In this document: piece by piece, positions 9,313 to 16,993 of the stretch | How positions within the stretch are numbered: position 1 is the stretch's first letter | How the letters are laid out: every line of letters begins with the position of its first letter | Assembly: GCF_014656135.1 (NCBI RefSeq) | Contig: NZ_BNBV01000013.1 | Location: 1-64,000 of the forward strand | Length of the DNA: 64,000 nucleotides | DNA from: Streptomyces thermodiastaticus | GTDB taxonomy: Bacteria > Actinomycetota > Actinomycetes > Streptomycetales > Streptomycetaceae | Reading direction: 5' to 3' | Translations under genes and position numbers: made by a program | Notes under the pieces: model-generated | The model's database searches: none | The model's input: the letters and a program-made list of their open reading frames with translations, nothing else | What the model was told of the DNA's origin: nothing

Positions 9313-10374
9313 GTGACCGCCTTCGTCCGCAACCAGTGGTACGTCGCCGCCTACGCCCACGAGGTCGGGCGCGACCTGCTCGGCCGCACGATCCTGGGCG
9401 AACCGATCCTGCTGTACCGTACCGAGGACGGCCGCCCGGTGGCCCTCGCGGACCGCTGCGTGCACCGCCGCTTCCCGCTGTCCGAGAAACCCAGCCGCCT
9501 GGACGGCGACCGCGTGGTCTGCGGCTACCACGGCTTCACCTACGGCACCGACGGCGTGTGCGTCTCCGTGCCCGCCCAGCGGCGCATCCCCCGCACCGCC
9601 CGCCTGGCCACCTACCCGGTCGTCGAGCAGGACAGCTTCGTGTGGGTGTGGATCGGCGACCGGGAACCCGGTGACACCCTCCCGCCGCGCGCCCCCTGGC
9701 TCGACTCGTCCGACCACACCGTCGTGTGCGGCATGGAACCCCTCGACGCCGACTACGGGCTCCTGGTCGACAACCTGCTCGACCTGTCCCACGAGACCTA
9801 CCTGCACGGCGGCTACATCGGCACCCCCGAGGTCGCCGAGACCCCCATCACCACCGAGGTCGACGACAAGTCCGGCGTGGTGTACGTCAGCCGCCACATG
9901 GACGACGCGGAGTGCCCGCCGTTCTACGCGAAGTCCACCGGGATCGCCGGGCGGATCACCCGCTGGCAGGACATCGAGTACCACGCCCCGTGCCTGTACC
10001 TGCTGCACTCGCGCATCGCCCCCGTCGGCGCGCCCGGCCCGAACCCCGACGGCAGCGACCCGCACGCCTTCCACGTGGAGGTCGTCTACGGCATCACCCC
10101 GTCCACCGAGAAGACCACCTACGACTTCTGGGCCGTGGCCCGCGACTTCGCCCTGGACGACCAGCGGGTCTCCGACTTCCTGCGGGAGAACAACCACACC
10201 GTCGTGATGCAGGACGTGGTCGCGCTCAACGTGCTGCAGAAGGCGCTGGACACGGAGAAGCCCGGCTACCAGGAGCTGTCCATCAACATCGACACCGGCG
10301 GCCTGGCGGCGCGCCGCATCCTGGCCCGGATGGCCGCCGAGAACGCCGCACCGGCGGAGGCCGGAGTCCGGTGA
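9313..10374 (+). CDS. vanA: Vanillate O-demethylase oxygenase subunit (Rieske)
   Basis: A 353-residue Rieske non-heme iron oxygenase. The [2Fe-2S] ligands are Cys49 and His51 (ADRCVHRRFPLSE) and Cys70 and His73 (VVCGYHGFTYG). The mononuclear iron region is VDNLLDLSHETYLHGGYIG near residue 155, the usual D-x2-H-x4-H arrangement. VanA-type enzymes demethylate vanillate to protocatechuate plus formaldehyde, using electrons from VanB, which is encoded two genes downstream. The GTG at 9313 follows AGGAGGA. Its TGA overlaps the next gene as GTGA. Related phenoxyacid or phenylpropanoid substrates are possible. Confidence 0.92.
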   Translation: MTAFVRNQWYVAAYAHEVGRDLLGRTILGEPILLYRTEDGRPVALADRCVHRRFPLSEKPSRLDGDRVVCGYHGFTYGTDGVCVSVPAQRRIPRTARLATYPVVEQDSFVWVWIGDREPGDTLPPRAPWLDSSDHTVVCGMEPLDADYGLLVDNLLDLSHETYLHGGYIGTPEVAETPITTEVDDKSGVVYVSRHMDDAECPPFYAKSTGIAGRITRWQDIEYHAPCLYLLHSRIAPVGAPGPNPDGSDPHAFHVEVVYGITPSTEKTTYDFWAVARDFALDDQRVSDFLRENNHTVVMQDVVALNVLQKALDTEKPGYQELSINIDTGGLAARRILARMAAENAAPAEAGVR

Positions 10375-10586
10375 ACGCACTGCATCCACCGGCGCTGACC
10401 GGCGGCGAGGTCTACCGCATCCACTGGGTGCTCGGAACCGACCGGCTGCTCGCCGTCTGCCACTGCGGCGCCGAGCACGAGTTCGAGGATCCGGTCGACG
10501 TGTGGGAGTGGCTCCTCGCCCACCCGGACGGGCACCGCCCCTTTGATGACCCGGCCGGCCGCGACCCGGGAGAAGAAGCACCGTGA
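10371..10586 (+). CDS. 71-aa protein of unknown function between vanA and vanB
   Basis: A small gene linked at both ends by GTGA overlaps: it starts inside the vanA stop and its own stop is inside the vanB start. The 71-residue product has no signal or membrane segment. It contains a short CHCGAEHEFEDP stretch (Cys-His-Cys followed by His), then a predicted helix VDVWEWLLAHPDGH and an acidic tail. I do not recognise the family. The strict coupling to both demethylase subunits argues for a stoichiometric role, perhaps an accessory subunit, metal or cluster chaperone, but this is inference. Codon use matches its neighbours. Confidence 0.85.
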   Translation: MNALHPPALTGGEVYRIHWVLGTDRLLAVCHCGAEHEFEDPVDVWEWLLAHPDGHRPFDDPAGRDPGEEAP

Positions 10587-11566
10587 CCACAGTGATCCCC
10601 GCCCGCACCCAGGGCACCGGCGAGGCCGGATGCGACCTCGTCCTCACGGCCAAGGACACCGTCGCCCAGGACGTCGTGCGGCTGACCCTGGCCCGCCCCG
10701 ACGGCGCCGCGCTGCCGCCCTGGGAGCCCGGCGCCCACATCGACCTCGTCCTGCCGGACGGGACCACGCGCCCCTACTCGCTGTGCGGCGACCGGCAGGA
10801 GACGGGCACCTACCGTGTCGCCGTCCTGCGCGAGCCCGCCGGGCGCGGCGGGTCGGCGTACGTCCACGACCGTCTCGCGCCCGGCGACCCGGTCCGGGTG
10901 CACGGCCCGCGCAACACCTTCGCCTTCGACCCCTCGCCCCGCTATCTGTTCCTCGCGGGCGGCATCGGCATCACCCCGCTGATCCCGATGCTCGCGGAGG
11001 CGGAACGGCAGGGCGCCGACTGGGAACTGGTGTACGGCGGGCGCAGCCTGGCCGCCATGGCCTTCCACGCCGATCTGCGCTCCGCCTACGGCGAGCGGAT
11101 CCGGCTGGTGCCCCAGGACACCCACGGACTGCCGGACCTGGACGCCCTGCTCGGCACCCCCTGCCCGGACACCCTCGTCTACAGCTGCGGGCCGGAAGGG
11201 ATGCTCAAGGCGGTCGAGGAGCGCTGTGCCGCCTGGCCGGCCGGCGCCCTGCGCACCGAACGGTTCGCGCCCAAGGAGCGTCAGGACACCGGCGCGGACG
11301 AGGAGTTCGAGGTCGAGCTGGCACGCAGCGGCCGCGTCCTGACCGTGCCGCCCGGCACGTCCGTGCTGGACGCCGTCGAACAGGCGGGTGTCCAGGTGCT
11401 CTCCTCCTGCCGGGAGGGCACCTGCGGAACCTGCGAGACGACGGTGCTGGCCGGCACCGTGCGGCACCGCGACTCCCTCCTCACCCCGGAGGAACAGGCC
11501 GCGCACGACACCATGATGATCTGCGTGTCCCGGGCCGCCTGCCCCCGCCTGGTTCTCGACCTCTGA
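10583..11566 (+). CDS. vanB: Vanillate O-demethylase reductase subunit
   Basis: A 327-residue reductase of the phthalate-dioxygenase-reductase type. The order is FMN/FAD-binding barrel (RPYSLCGD near residue 54), NAD-binding domain (GGIGITPLIPML near 127), then a C-terminal plant-type ferredoxin with cysteines in SSCREGTCGTCE (C-x4-C-x2-C near residues 275-283) and a fourth Cys in MICVSRA near residue 313. It passes electrons from NADH to the Rieske centre of VanA. The GTG start lies in the stop codon of the 71-aa gene, so the three proteins are translated together. Confidence 0.93.
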   Translation: MTTVIPARTQGTGEAGCDLVLTAKDTVAQDVVRLTLARPDGAALPPWEPGAHIDLVLPDGTTRPYSLCGDRQETGTYRVAVLREPAGRGGSAYVHDRLAPGDPVRVHGPRNTFAFDPSPRYLFLAGGIGITPLIPMLAEAERQGADWELVYGGRSLAAMAFHADLRSAYGERIRLVPQDTHGLPDLDALLGTPCPDTLVYSCGPEGMLKAVEERCAAWPAGALRTERFAPKERQDTGADEEFEVELARSGRVLTVPPGTSVLDAVEQAGVQVLSSCREGTCGTCETTVLAGTVRHRDSLLTPEEQAAHDTMMICVSRAACPRLVLDL

Positions 11567-11637
11567 GGCCGGCCTGCGCGCACCGCGCGCCGGCCCCTTC
11601 CTCAGGCGACCGGCCGCCGACGGCATGCCGTCGGCGG

Positions 11638-12588
11638 TCAGTCGCGCGGGAAGGGGTGCAGCAGCTCGCGGCCGGCCGCGAACCGGCGGACCTGCTCGAC
11701 GATCAGCCGCTCCGCCCGCGGACGGAACGCGGCGGACCCGCCGGCCACATGCGGGGTGATCAGCACCCCCGGACAGCGGCGCAGGGGATGGCCGGCGGGC
11801 AGGGGTTCGGGATCGGTGACGTCGAGGGCCGCGCGCAGCCGGCCCGTCGAGGTGTGCGCGAGCAGGGCCTCGGTGTCCAGGGTGCGGCCGCGGCCGACGT
11901 TGACGACGAGCGCCCCGTCCGGCAGCGCGGCCAGTTCCCTGGCGCCGAACAGGCCGGCCGTGCTCGCGTTCTCGGGCAGCACGAGCACCACGATGTCGGT
12001 GTCCGGCAGCAGGTTGGGCAGGTCGCTCACCGCGTGGACGTCCTGCTCGGGCCGGGCCCGCCGGGCGACGCGGACCACCTGCGCCTCGCAGGCGAGCAGG
12101 CGGCGTTCGAGCGCGGCGCCGATGGAGCCGTAGCCGACGATGGTCACCCGGCGATCGGCGAGGGAGCGGGTGAAGTGCGGCTGCCACCGCCCGTCCGCCT
12201 GGTCGGCGACCCACCGGGGCAGATCGCGCTGCGCGGCGAGGATCAGGCCGAGCGCGTGCTCGGCGGTGGAGGCGTCGTGCAGACCCCGGCCGTTGTGCAG
12301 CGCGACCCCCGCGGGCAGCAGCGGCAGCAGCTTCTCGACACCGGCGCTCAGCGACTGCACCGCCCGCAGCCGGGGCAGGCGCGGCAGAAGGCGAACGGCG
12401 TCCGGCACCGCGTAGGGCATGACCCACAGGCCGACCTGGGCCAGGACCTCGTCGGCGGGTTCGCTGTCCGGGGTCGCACCGTCCCAGACGTGCACCCGGA
12501 CCCCCTCCGGCCAGGGGCCGTACCGCCGGTCCAGACCGGGCCAGGGCAGCAGGACGCCGGTTGCGATGTGATGAACGGCACTGGTCAA
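11638..12588 (-). CDS. D-isomer-specific 2-hydroxyacid dehydrogenase
   Basis: A 316-residue NAD(P)-dependent dehydrogenase. The Rossmann loop GYGSIG is near residue 143; the active-site Arg lies in NVGRGRTLD, the Glu in DVTDPEPLPAGHPL and the His in ITPHVAGGS. Such enzymes interconvert 2-oxo acids and D-2-hydroxy acids (glyoxylate/hydroxypyruvate, phosphoglycerate or similar). A TTG start at 12588 is chosen because it follows GAAGGAGAG at good spacing; upstream ATG/GTG extensions run into the promoter and the start of the divergent MFS gene. Its link to aromatic acid metabolism is positional only. Confidence 0.88.
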   Translation of the reverse strand: MTSAVHHIATGVLLPWPGLDRRYGPWPEGVRVHVWDGATPDSEPADEVLAQVGLWVMPYAVPDAVRLLPRLPRLRAVQSLSAGVEKLLPLLPAGVALHNGRGLHDASTAEHALGLILAAQRDLPRWVADQADGRWQPHFTRSLADRRVTIVGYGSIGAALERRLLACEAQVVRVARRARPEQDVHAVSDLPNLLPDTDIVVLVLPENASTAGLFGARELAALPDGALVVNVGRGRTLDTEALLAHTSTGRLRAALDVTDPEPLPAGHPLRRCPGVLITPHVAGGSAAFRPRAERLIVEQVRRFAAGRELLHPFPRD

Positions 12589-12612
12589 CGGACTCTCCTT
12601 CTCGTACCGTGC

Positions 12613-12648
12613 TTTCCGTCCAGTGAAACACTTTCCATCACACGGAAA
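12613..12648. promoter_or_regulatory. Operator-like repeats in the 74-base divergent region
   Basis: The region between the hydroxyacid dehydrogenase and the MFS gene holds TTTCCGT (12613-12619), the small palindrome GTGAAACAC (12623-12631) and TTTCCAT-CAC-ACGGAAA (12632-12648; arms match at 6 of 7 bases). The TTTCC/GGAAA arms resemble the palindrome before vanA, so one of the two IclR proteins may act on both. Confidence 0.55.
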
Positions 12649-12662
12649 ACAGGGGGTCTGGG

Positions 12663-13982
12663 ATGACAGCGACGTCACCCGCCACCGCAGCCGCCGCGCC
12701 GGAGCGGACCGGGCTCTTCACCTCCGTCCGCGCCCGTTACCTGATGCCGGTCGCGTTCGTCACGTACTCGCTCGCCTATCTCGACAAGTCCAACTACGCG
12801 ATCGCCTCCGCCGGCGGCATGGCCGACGACCTGGGGCTGTCCACGAGCGCCGATTCCCTGATCGCCGCGTCGTTCTTCCTCGGCTACTTCTTCTTCCAGA
12901 TCCCCGGCACCCTGTACGCCGAGCAGCGCAGCGCCCGCAGGCTCGTCGCCTGGTCCACCGTCGCCTGGGGCCTGCTCGCCGTCGCCCAGGGCCTGCTCGG
13001 CAGCCCCGGCCAGCTGATCGCGGTGCGCTTCGCGCTCGGCGTCGTCGAGGGCGCCGTGCTGCCCTCGATGGTCATGCTGCTCGGCCGCTGGTTCACCCGC
13101 GGCGAGCGCGGACGCGCCAACACCCTGCTCATCCTCGGCAATCCGGTCACCGTGATGTGGCTGTCGGCCGTCTCCGGCTGGCTGGTGTCGGTCTCCGACT
13201 GGCGCGTGATGTTCGTCGCGGAGGGCATACCCTCCGTCCTGTGGGGCCTGGCCTGCCTGTGGCTCATCAAGGACCGCCCCGAACAGTACGGTCGGCTGCC
13301 CGAGCACGAACTCGCCCGCCTGCGCGCCGACCTGGCGGCGGAGCGGGCCGCCGCACCGCCGGTGACCGGCACCCTGCGCGAACAGTACGGCCGTGTGCTG
13401 CGCTCCCCGGCGGTGCTCACCATGGCCGCCCAGTACTTCTTCTGGTCCTTCGGCATGTACGGGTTCGTCTTCTGGCTCCCCGCCATCATCAAGAAGGGCT
13501 CCGGCGAGGGCATCGGCGCCACCGGACTGCTCACCGCCGTCCCGTACGCCTGCGCCGCCGCGGCCATGCTGCTCAACTCCCGCCTGTCCGACCGCAGCGG
13601 ACGGCGCCGCAGGGCCGTGTGGCCGTGGCTCGCCTGCGGCGGCCTCGCCCTGGCCGCCTCCTACGCCGCCGGTGACCACTTCCCGCTGGCGCTCGCCCTG
13701 CTCACCGTCGCCGGCCTGTGCCTGTACGCGCCCTACGGGCCGTACTTCGCCTTCGTCACCAGCCTCGCCCCGCCCGGCATCGCCGGCGCCGCGATCGCCC
13801 TCGTCAACTCCCTCGGCGCGCTGGGCTCGTTCGCCGGCACCTACCTGGTCGGCTGGGTGCGCGGCACCCCGCTGGGCGACGCGGGCGCCTTCGGGTTCAT
13901 GGCCGCCTGCGCCCTGCTCTCGGCCGGACTGACCCTGGCCGTCCCCGAACCGGCGGCCGCCCGTCCCGCCCGGGTACCGTGA
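12663..13982 (+). CDS. MFS transporter, anion:cation symporter type
   Basis: A 439-residue protein with 12 predicted membrane helices. Features of the ACS family are the AYLDKSNYAIASAG segment after helix 1, FFLGYFFFQIPGTLYAEQRSAR near residue 80 with its conserved loop, and the central cytoplasmic loop (IKDRPEQYGRLPEHE near residue 205). Members carry organic anions such as aromatic acids, tartrate and galactonate. Position in the van island suggests vanillate or a related aromatic acid as the substrate. The ATG is 74 bases from the divergent dehydrogenase start; the ribosome site is weak (GGGGGTCTGGG). Confidence 0.9.
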   Translation: MTATSPATAAAAPERTGLFTSVRARYLMPVAFVTYSLAYLDKSNYAIASAGGMADDLGLSTSADSLIAASFFLGYFFFQIPGTLYAEQRSARRLVAWSTVAWGLLAVAQGLLGSPGQLIAVRFALGVVEGAVLPSMVMLLGRWFTRGERGRANTLLILGNPVTVMWLSAVSGWLVSVSDWRVMFVAEGIPSVLWGLACLWLIKDRPEQYGRLPEHELARLRADLAAERAAAPPVTGTLREQYGRVLRSPAVLTMAAQYFFWSFGMYGFVFWLPAIIKKGSGEGIGATGLLTAVPYACAAAAMLLNSRLSDRSGRRRRAVWPWLACGGLALAASYAAGDHFPLALALLTVAGLCLYAPYGPYFAFVTSLAPPGIAGAAIALVNSLGALGSFAGTYLVGWVRGTPLGDAGAFGFMAACALLSAGLTLAVPEPAAARPARVP

Positions 13983-14098
13983 TCGTCGGCGCGGCGGCGA
14001 CCGCACCCCGGACGCCGGCCGCCGCACCCGCCCGCACCGCCCGGCACACCGCCGGGCGGCCCGCGGCGGCACCCCGAGGACAGGACGAAAGGCACACG

Positions 14099-14860
14099 GT
14101 GACCACACCATCCGGCGACGACATGCTGGGCCGGGGACTGCGGCTGCTGACCGTGCTGGCCGAGCACCCCGCCGGCCTCGGCGTGAGCGCCGCCGCCCGC
14201 GCCGCCCGCCTGCCCGTCAGCAGCGCCCACCGCCTCCTCGGCCGCCTGGTCGAGGAGCGGTTCGCCACCTACGACGAGGACACCCGCCGCTACGCCCTCG
14301 GCGCCCGCGTCCTCGAACTCGCCCGCGGATTCCAGCGCTCCCCGGCCGGCTACTCGGCCGCCGCCGAGCCGATGCGCCGGCTGGCCGCCCGGACCGGACT
14401 GCCGGTCATCGCGGGCATCCTCAGCGGCTCCGACGTGCTGCTCGTGCTCTCCGTGCAGGGCACCCAGCACCTGCAGCTGCGCAGCGCCGAGGGCACCCGC
14501 AACCCCTGGCACGCGACCTCGATCGGCAAGGCCCTGGTCGCCGGACTGCCCGAGGACGAACGCGAGCACCTGCTGTCAGCACCGCTCCCCGCGGTCACCT
14601 CCCGCACGATCACCGACCCGGACCGGCTGCGCGCCGAACTCGACGAGGTGCGCGCCCGCGGCTGGGCCGAGGTCGACGAGGAGAACGAGATCGGAGTCCG
14701 GTCCGTCGCCGCGGCCCTGCCGCCCGGTCCCGCCGGCACCCCGCCCCTGGCCATCTCGCTGGCGGCCACCGTCATCCTCACCGACGCCGCCCAACTGCGC
14801 GCCCACGTGCCCGCACTGCGCGCCTGCGTGGACGACATAGCCGCGCACCGCGCCCCCTGA
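14099..14860 (+). CDS. Second IclR-family regulator
   Basis: A 253-residue regulator with a winged helix at residues about 8-70 (GLGVSAAARAARLPVSSAHR) and an IclR effector domain (GILSGSDVLLVLSVQGTQ, WHATSIGKALVAGLPEDERE). It differs clearly from the IclR protein at 8313, so the two are not a recent duplication. The GTG start follows GGACGAAAGG. It lies 116 bases after the MFS gene in the same direction, and probably controls that transporter and the divergent dehydrogenase. Its upstream gap is G+C-rich without a clear promoter, so read-through from the MFS gene is likely. Confidence 0.9.
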   Translation: MTTPSGDDMLGRGLRLLTVLAEHPAGLGVSAAARAARLPVSSAHRLLGRLVEERFATYDEDTRRYALGARVLELARGFQRSPAGYSAAAEPMRRLAARTGLPVIAGILSGSDVLLVLSVQGTQHLQLRSAEGTRNPWHATSIGKALVAGLPEDEREHLLSAPLPAVTSRTITDPDRLRAELDEVRARGWAEVDEENEIGVRSVAAALPPGPAGTPPLAISLAATVILTDAAQLRAHVPALRACVDDIAAHRAP

Positions 14861-14908
14861 CACCCGCGGAGGCGGCCGGGCAGCCCGCAGCGCGGTCCCG
14901 CGCCCGGG

Positions 14909-15367
14909 TCAGCTCAGCGACAGCACCTGCACCGTGGTGTGTCCGCCCGGAGCGTCGTAGCCGATCAGGTCGCCGACGCGATGGCCGAGCAGGGCGCGGC
15001 CCAGCGGGCTCGCGGCGGTGACCAGTGTCGTCCGGTCCAGTTCGGCGACCTCGCCCAGCTGGACCGTCTGCACGGTGCCGTCGTCGAACCGCACGGTGGC
15101 CGTGGTGCCGATGCCGATGACGTCGGTGGGCGGCGGACCCGCGTCGCCCGCCTGGCGCAGCCGGGCGTCGATGTCGTCGATACGCCTGTCCAGACGCTGC
15201 AGATGGGCGACGCGCTGCAGCTCGTCGGCCTGGTCGGCGGTGTCTCCCTGGGCGTCCTCGCCTCGCAGGGTCGCCGCCACCGCGTCGCGCTCGGCGCGCA
15301 GCTCGGCGAGTTCCCGTTCGAGGGCCTTGCGGGCCTCGGCGCTGATCGGGGCGGGTTCACCGGTCAT
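14909..15367 (-). CDS. GreA/GreB-family elongation factor
   Basis: A 152-residue protein with the two Gre parts: an N-terminal coiled coil (residues about 10-75, ARKALERELAELRAERDAVA and onward) and a C-terminal FKBP-like domain (IGTTATVRFDDGTVQ, SPLGRALLGHRVGD). Gre factors enter the RNA polymerase secondary channel and help cleave backtracked RNA. The acidic tip between the coils (RGEDAQGDTADQADE) is present. The ATG at 15367 follows GGGGAGAG. The DIGIG-type start of the C-domain and the short length suggest a paralogue of the main GreA rather than GreA itself. Confidence 0.88.
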   Translation of the reverse strand: MTGEPAPISAEARKALERELAELRAERDAVAATLRGEDAQGDTADQADELQRVAHLQRLDRRIDDIDARLRQAGDAGPPPTDVIGIGTTATVRFDDGTVQTVQLGEVAELDRTTLVTAASPLGRALLGHRVGDLIGYDAPGGHTTVQVLSLS

Positions 15368-15626
15368 GCGTGCTCTCCCCGGACGGATCGGGTGGAACGG
15401 CCGGGCGACGGCGGTCACCCGGGCGGGCCCCCGCTTACAGGGTAGTGGCCGCCGAGCGGCGCCACGACCGCGCGATGCCGCGGCCGCCGTTCGGGCGCCG
15501 GGCGGCGCACGCGACGCGGGATAGCGGCCCTGGGCGCCTTGTGGAAGGATGCGGGAGAAGACGCGAGCGAACCGGGACACCGGAACGACACCGCTCTCAA
15601 CGGCGCCCGACCATCGGGAGGTTCCC

Positions 15627-15704
15627 ATGTCGTCGAAGCGACGCCGCAAGAAGAAGGGCCGCCGCAACCACCGCGCCAACCACGGCAAGCGCCCCCAGTG
15701 CTGA
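15627..15704 (+). CDS. bL37-type small ribosomal protein
   Basis: A 25-codon gene, too short for most gene finders, behind a clear GGGAGG. The product is extremely basic, beginning MSSKRRRKKKGRRNHRAN and ending HGKRPQC. The ANHGKRP ending and the Arg/Lys-rich front match my recollection of bL37, the very small actinobacterial protein found near the peptidyl-transferase centre of the mycobacterial 50S subunit. It lies in the same direction and just upstream of the DoxX gene. The terminal Cys is unusual for the family; this could be a second, divergent copy. Confidence 0.8.
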   Translation: MSSKRRRKKKGRRNHRANHGKRPQC

Positions 15705-15731
15705 TGCCCGGCGGAGTGTGAGGACGTCATC

Positions 15732-16256
15732 ATGGTGCGGCTCCACCGCAAGGATCTCGGACTGCTGGCCCTGCGGGTCGGCACCGGCGGGGTGCTCTTC
15801 GCGCACGGCGCCCAGAAACTGCTCGGCTGGTTCGGCGGCTCGGGCATCGAGGGCACCGCGCAGGCGATGGAGGCCATGGGCTTCCGCCCCGGCCGGCCCA
15901 GTGCCGTCGCGGCGGGCCTCGGGGAGGCGGGCGGCGGACTGCTGCTCGCGCTCGGGGCCGTCACACCGGCCGCGGGCGCCATGGCCGGGGCGGTGGCGGT
16001 CCACCGGCCCGCCGGCTTCTTCGCGACCCAGGGCGGCTACGAGTACCCCGCCTACCTCGGGCTCGTCGCCGCCGCGCTCGGCCTGTCCGGCGTGGGCCGC
16101 TACTCCCTGGACCACCTCACCCGCAACCGCCTGGACAGCCCCGCCGTGGTCGCGCTCGCGTTCGCGGCGAGCACGGCGGCCGCGGTCGCCATCGTGGGCC
16201 GCCGGGAGCGCACCCTGGCCGCCAAGGCGGAGACGGAGGGCACGGGCGAGGCGTGA
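15732..16256 (+). CDS. DoxX-family membrane protein
   Basis: A 174-residue integral membrane protein with about four hydrophobic segments. The DoxX hallmark is the first helix with GLLALRVGTGGVLFAHGAQK, followed by LLGWFGG and a second helix starting GEAGGGLLLALGAVTP. DoxX proteins are quinone- or redox-linked membrane proteins of poorly defined function; some Actinobacteria use them in thiol and oxidative stress complexes. It follows the bL37 gene by 27 bases and converges on the PRC-barrel gene across a bidirectional terminator. Confidence 0.88.
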   Translation: MVRLHRKDLGLLALRVGTGGVLFAHGAQKLLGWFGGSGIEGTAQAMEAMGFRPGRPSAVAAGLGEAGGGLLLALGAVTPAAGAMAGAVAVHRPAGFFATQGGYEYPAYLGLVAAALGLSGVGRYSLDHLTRNRLDSPAVVALAFAASTAAAVAIVGRRERTLAAKAETEGTGEA

Positions 16257-16264
16257 GTCCGCGG

Positions 16265-16294
16265 TGACCGGACGGCCGGCGCGGCCGCCGGTCA
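16265..16294. terminator. Bidirectional hairpin between DoxX and PRC-barrel genes
   Basis: TGACCGG at 16265-16271 pairs with CCGGTCA at 16288-16294, and CGGCC at 16273-16277 with GGCCG at 16283-16287, leaving one bulged A. It lies between two convergent genes and includes the stop codon of the PRC-barrel gene. There is no T run, which is usual for Streptomyces. Confidence 0.6.
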
Positions 16295-16648
16295 GCGCCG
16301 GGCCAGGCGCCGCTCGCCACCGGCACCGGGCTGGTACTCCAGCTCGTAATGGGCGAAGACGGCAGGCTCCTGCGCGGCGGCCAGCACGCCGTCGGTGTCG
16401 ATCGACGGCGCCTGTTTGATCACCTTCTTCGTGTGGGCCACCCGCAGGTAACCCGGGCCGACGGTGGCACCGGCGAGCGGGACGAACACCAGACGGCGGC
16501 GGGTGGGCAGGCCCGTCGTGACCGTCGCGAAGCTGGGCTCGTCCGTCGTGGTGTCGACGTAGACGGACTCCAGAGTGCCGATCTTGTTGCCGTCCGCGTC
16601 GACGACATCGTGTCCGCGCCATTCCCGGATGTCGCCCGCCTCGAACAT
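16292..16648 (-). CDS. PRC-barrel domain protein
   Basis: A 118-residue soluble protein. Residues about 5-80 form a PRC barrel (IREWRGHDVVDADGNKIGTL, ESVYVDTTTDEPSFATV). The remainder (VIKQAPSIDTDGVLAAAQEP, FAHYELEYQPG) matches the short helical tail of stress-associated Streptomyces PRC proteins. The barrel is shared with RimM and photosynthetic reaction centre subunit H and acts as a binding module. The ATG follows AGGAGGT. It converges on the DoxX gene and lies back to back with the conservon. Confidence 0.87.
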   Translation of the reverse strand: MFEAGDIREWRGHDVVDADGNKIGTLESVYVDTTTDEPSFATVTTGLPTRRRLVFVPLAGATVGPGYLRVAHTKKVIKQAPSIDTDGVLAAAQEPAVFAHYELEYQPGAGGERRLARR

Positions 16649-16993
16649 CGCTGACCTCCTGTGCTAGGGACTCTTCACCCGTGTTCCCCGGCACCCTGGA
16701 GTTCATCGTGCGGCGCGCCCGGAGCCCCCCGGACGGCCGTGCGGCCGGACACCCGGCCGGGCAGGCCGGCGCCGTCTCGCTCAGCCGTGCGACTCCTCAT
16801 ACCAGAGCAGGACGATCCGCGGGGGATTTTTCCAACTGCCCGTCGCACCGGGCTCGCACGTGACTACGGTGAGTGGCCGTCGGGCGACGGAGTGCCGCAC
16901 CAGCGGCCCGGACGGCCGGCACAGCGATGGCGCCTGCCCGCTCACGCCCCGCCGCGTGGGCTCACAGGCCCGACGGACCCGTACGAGGAGCAG

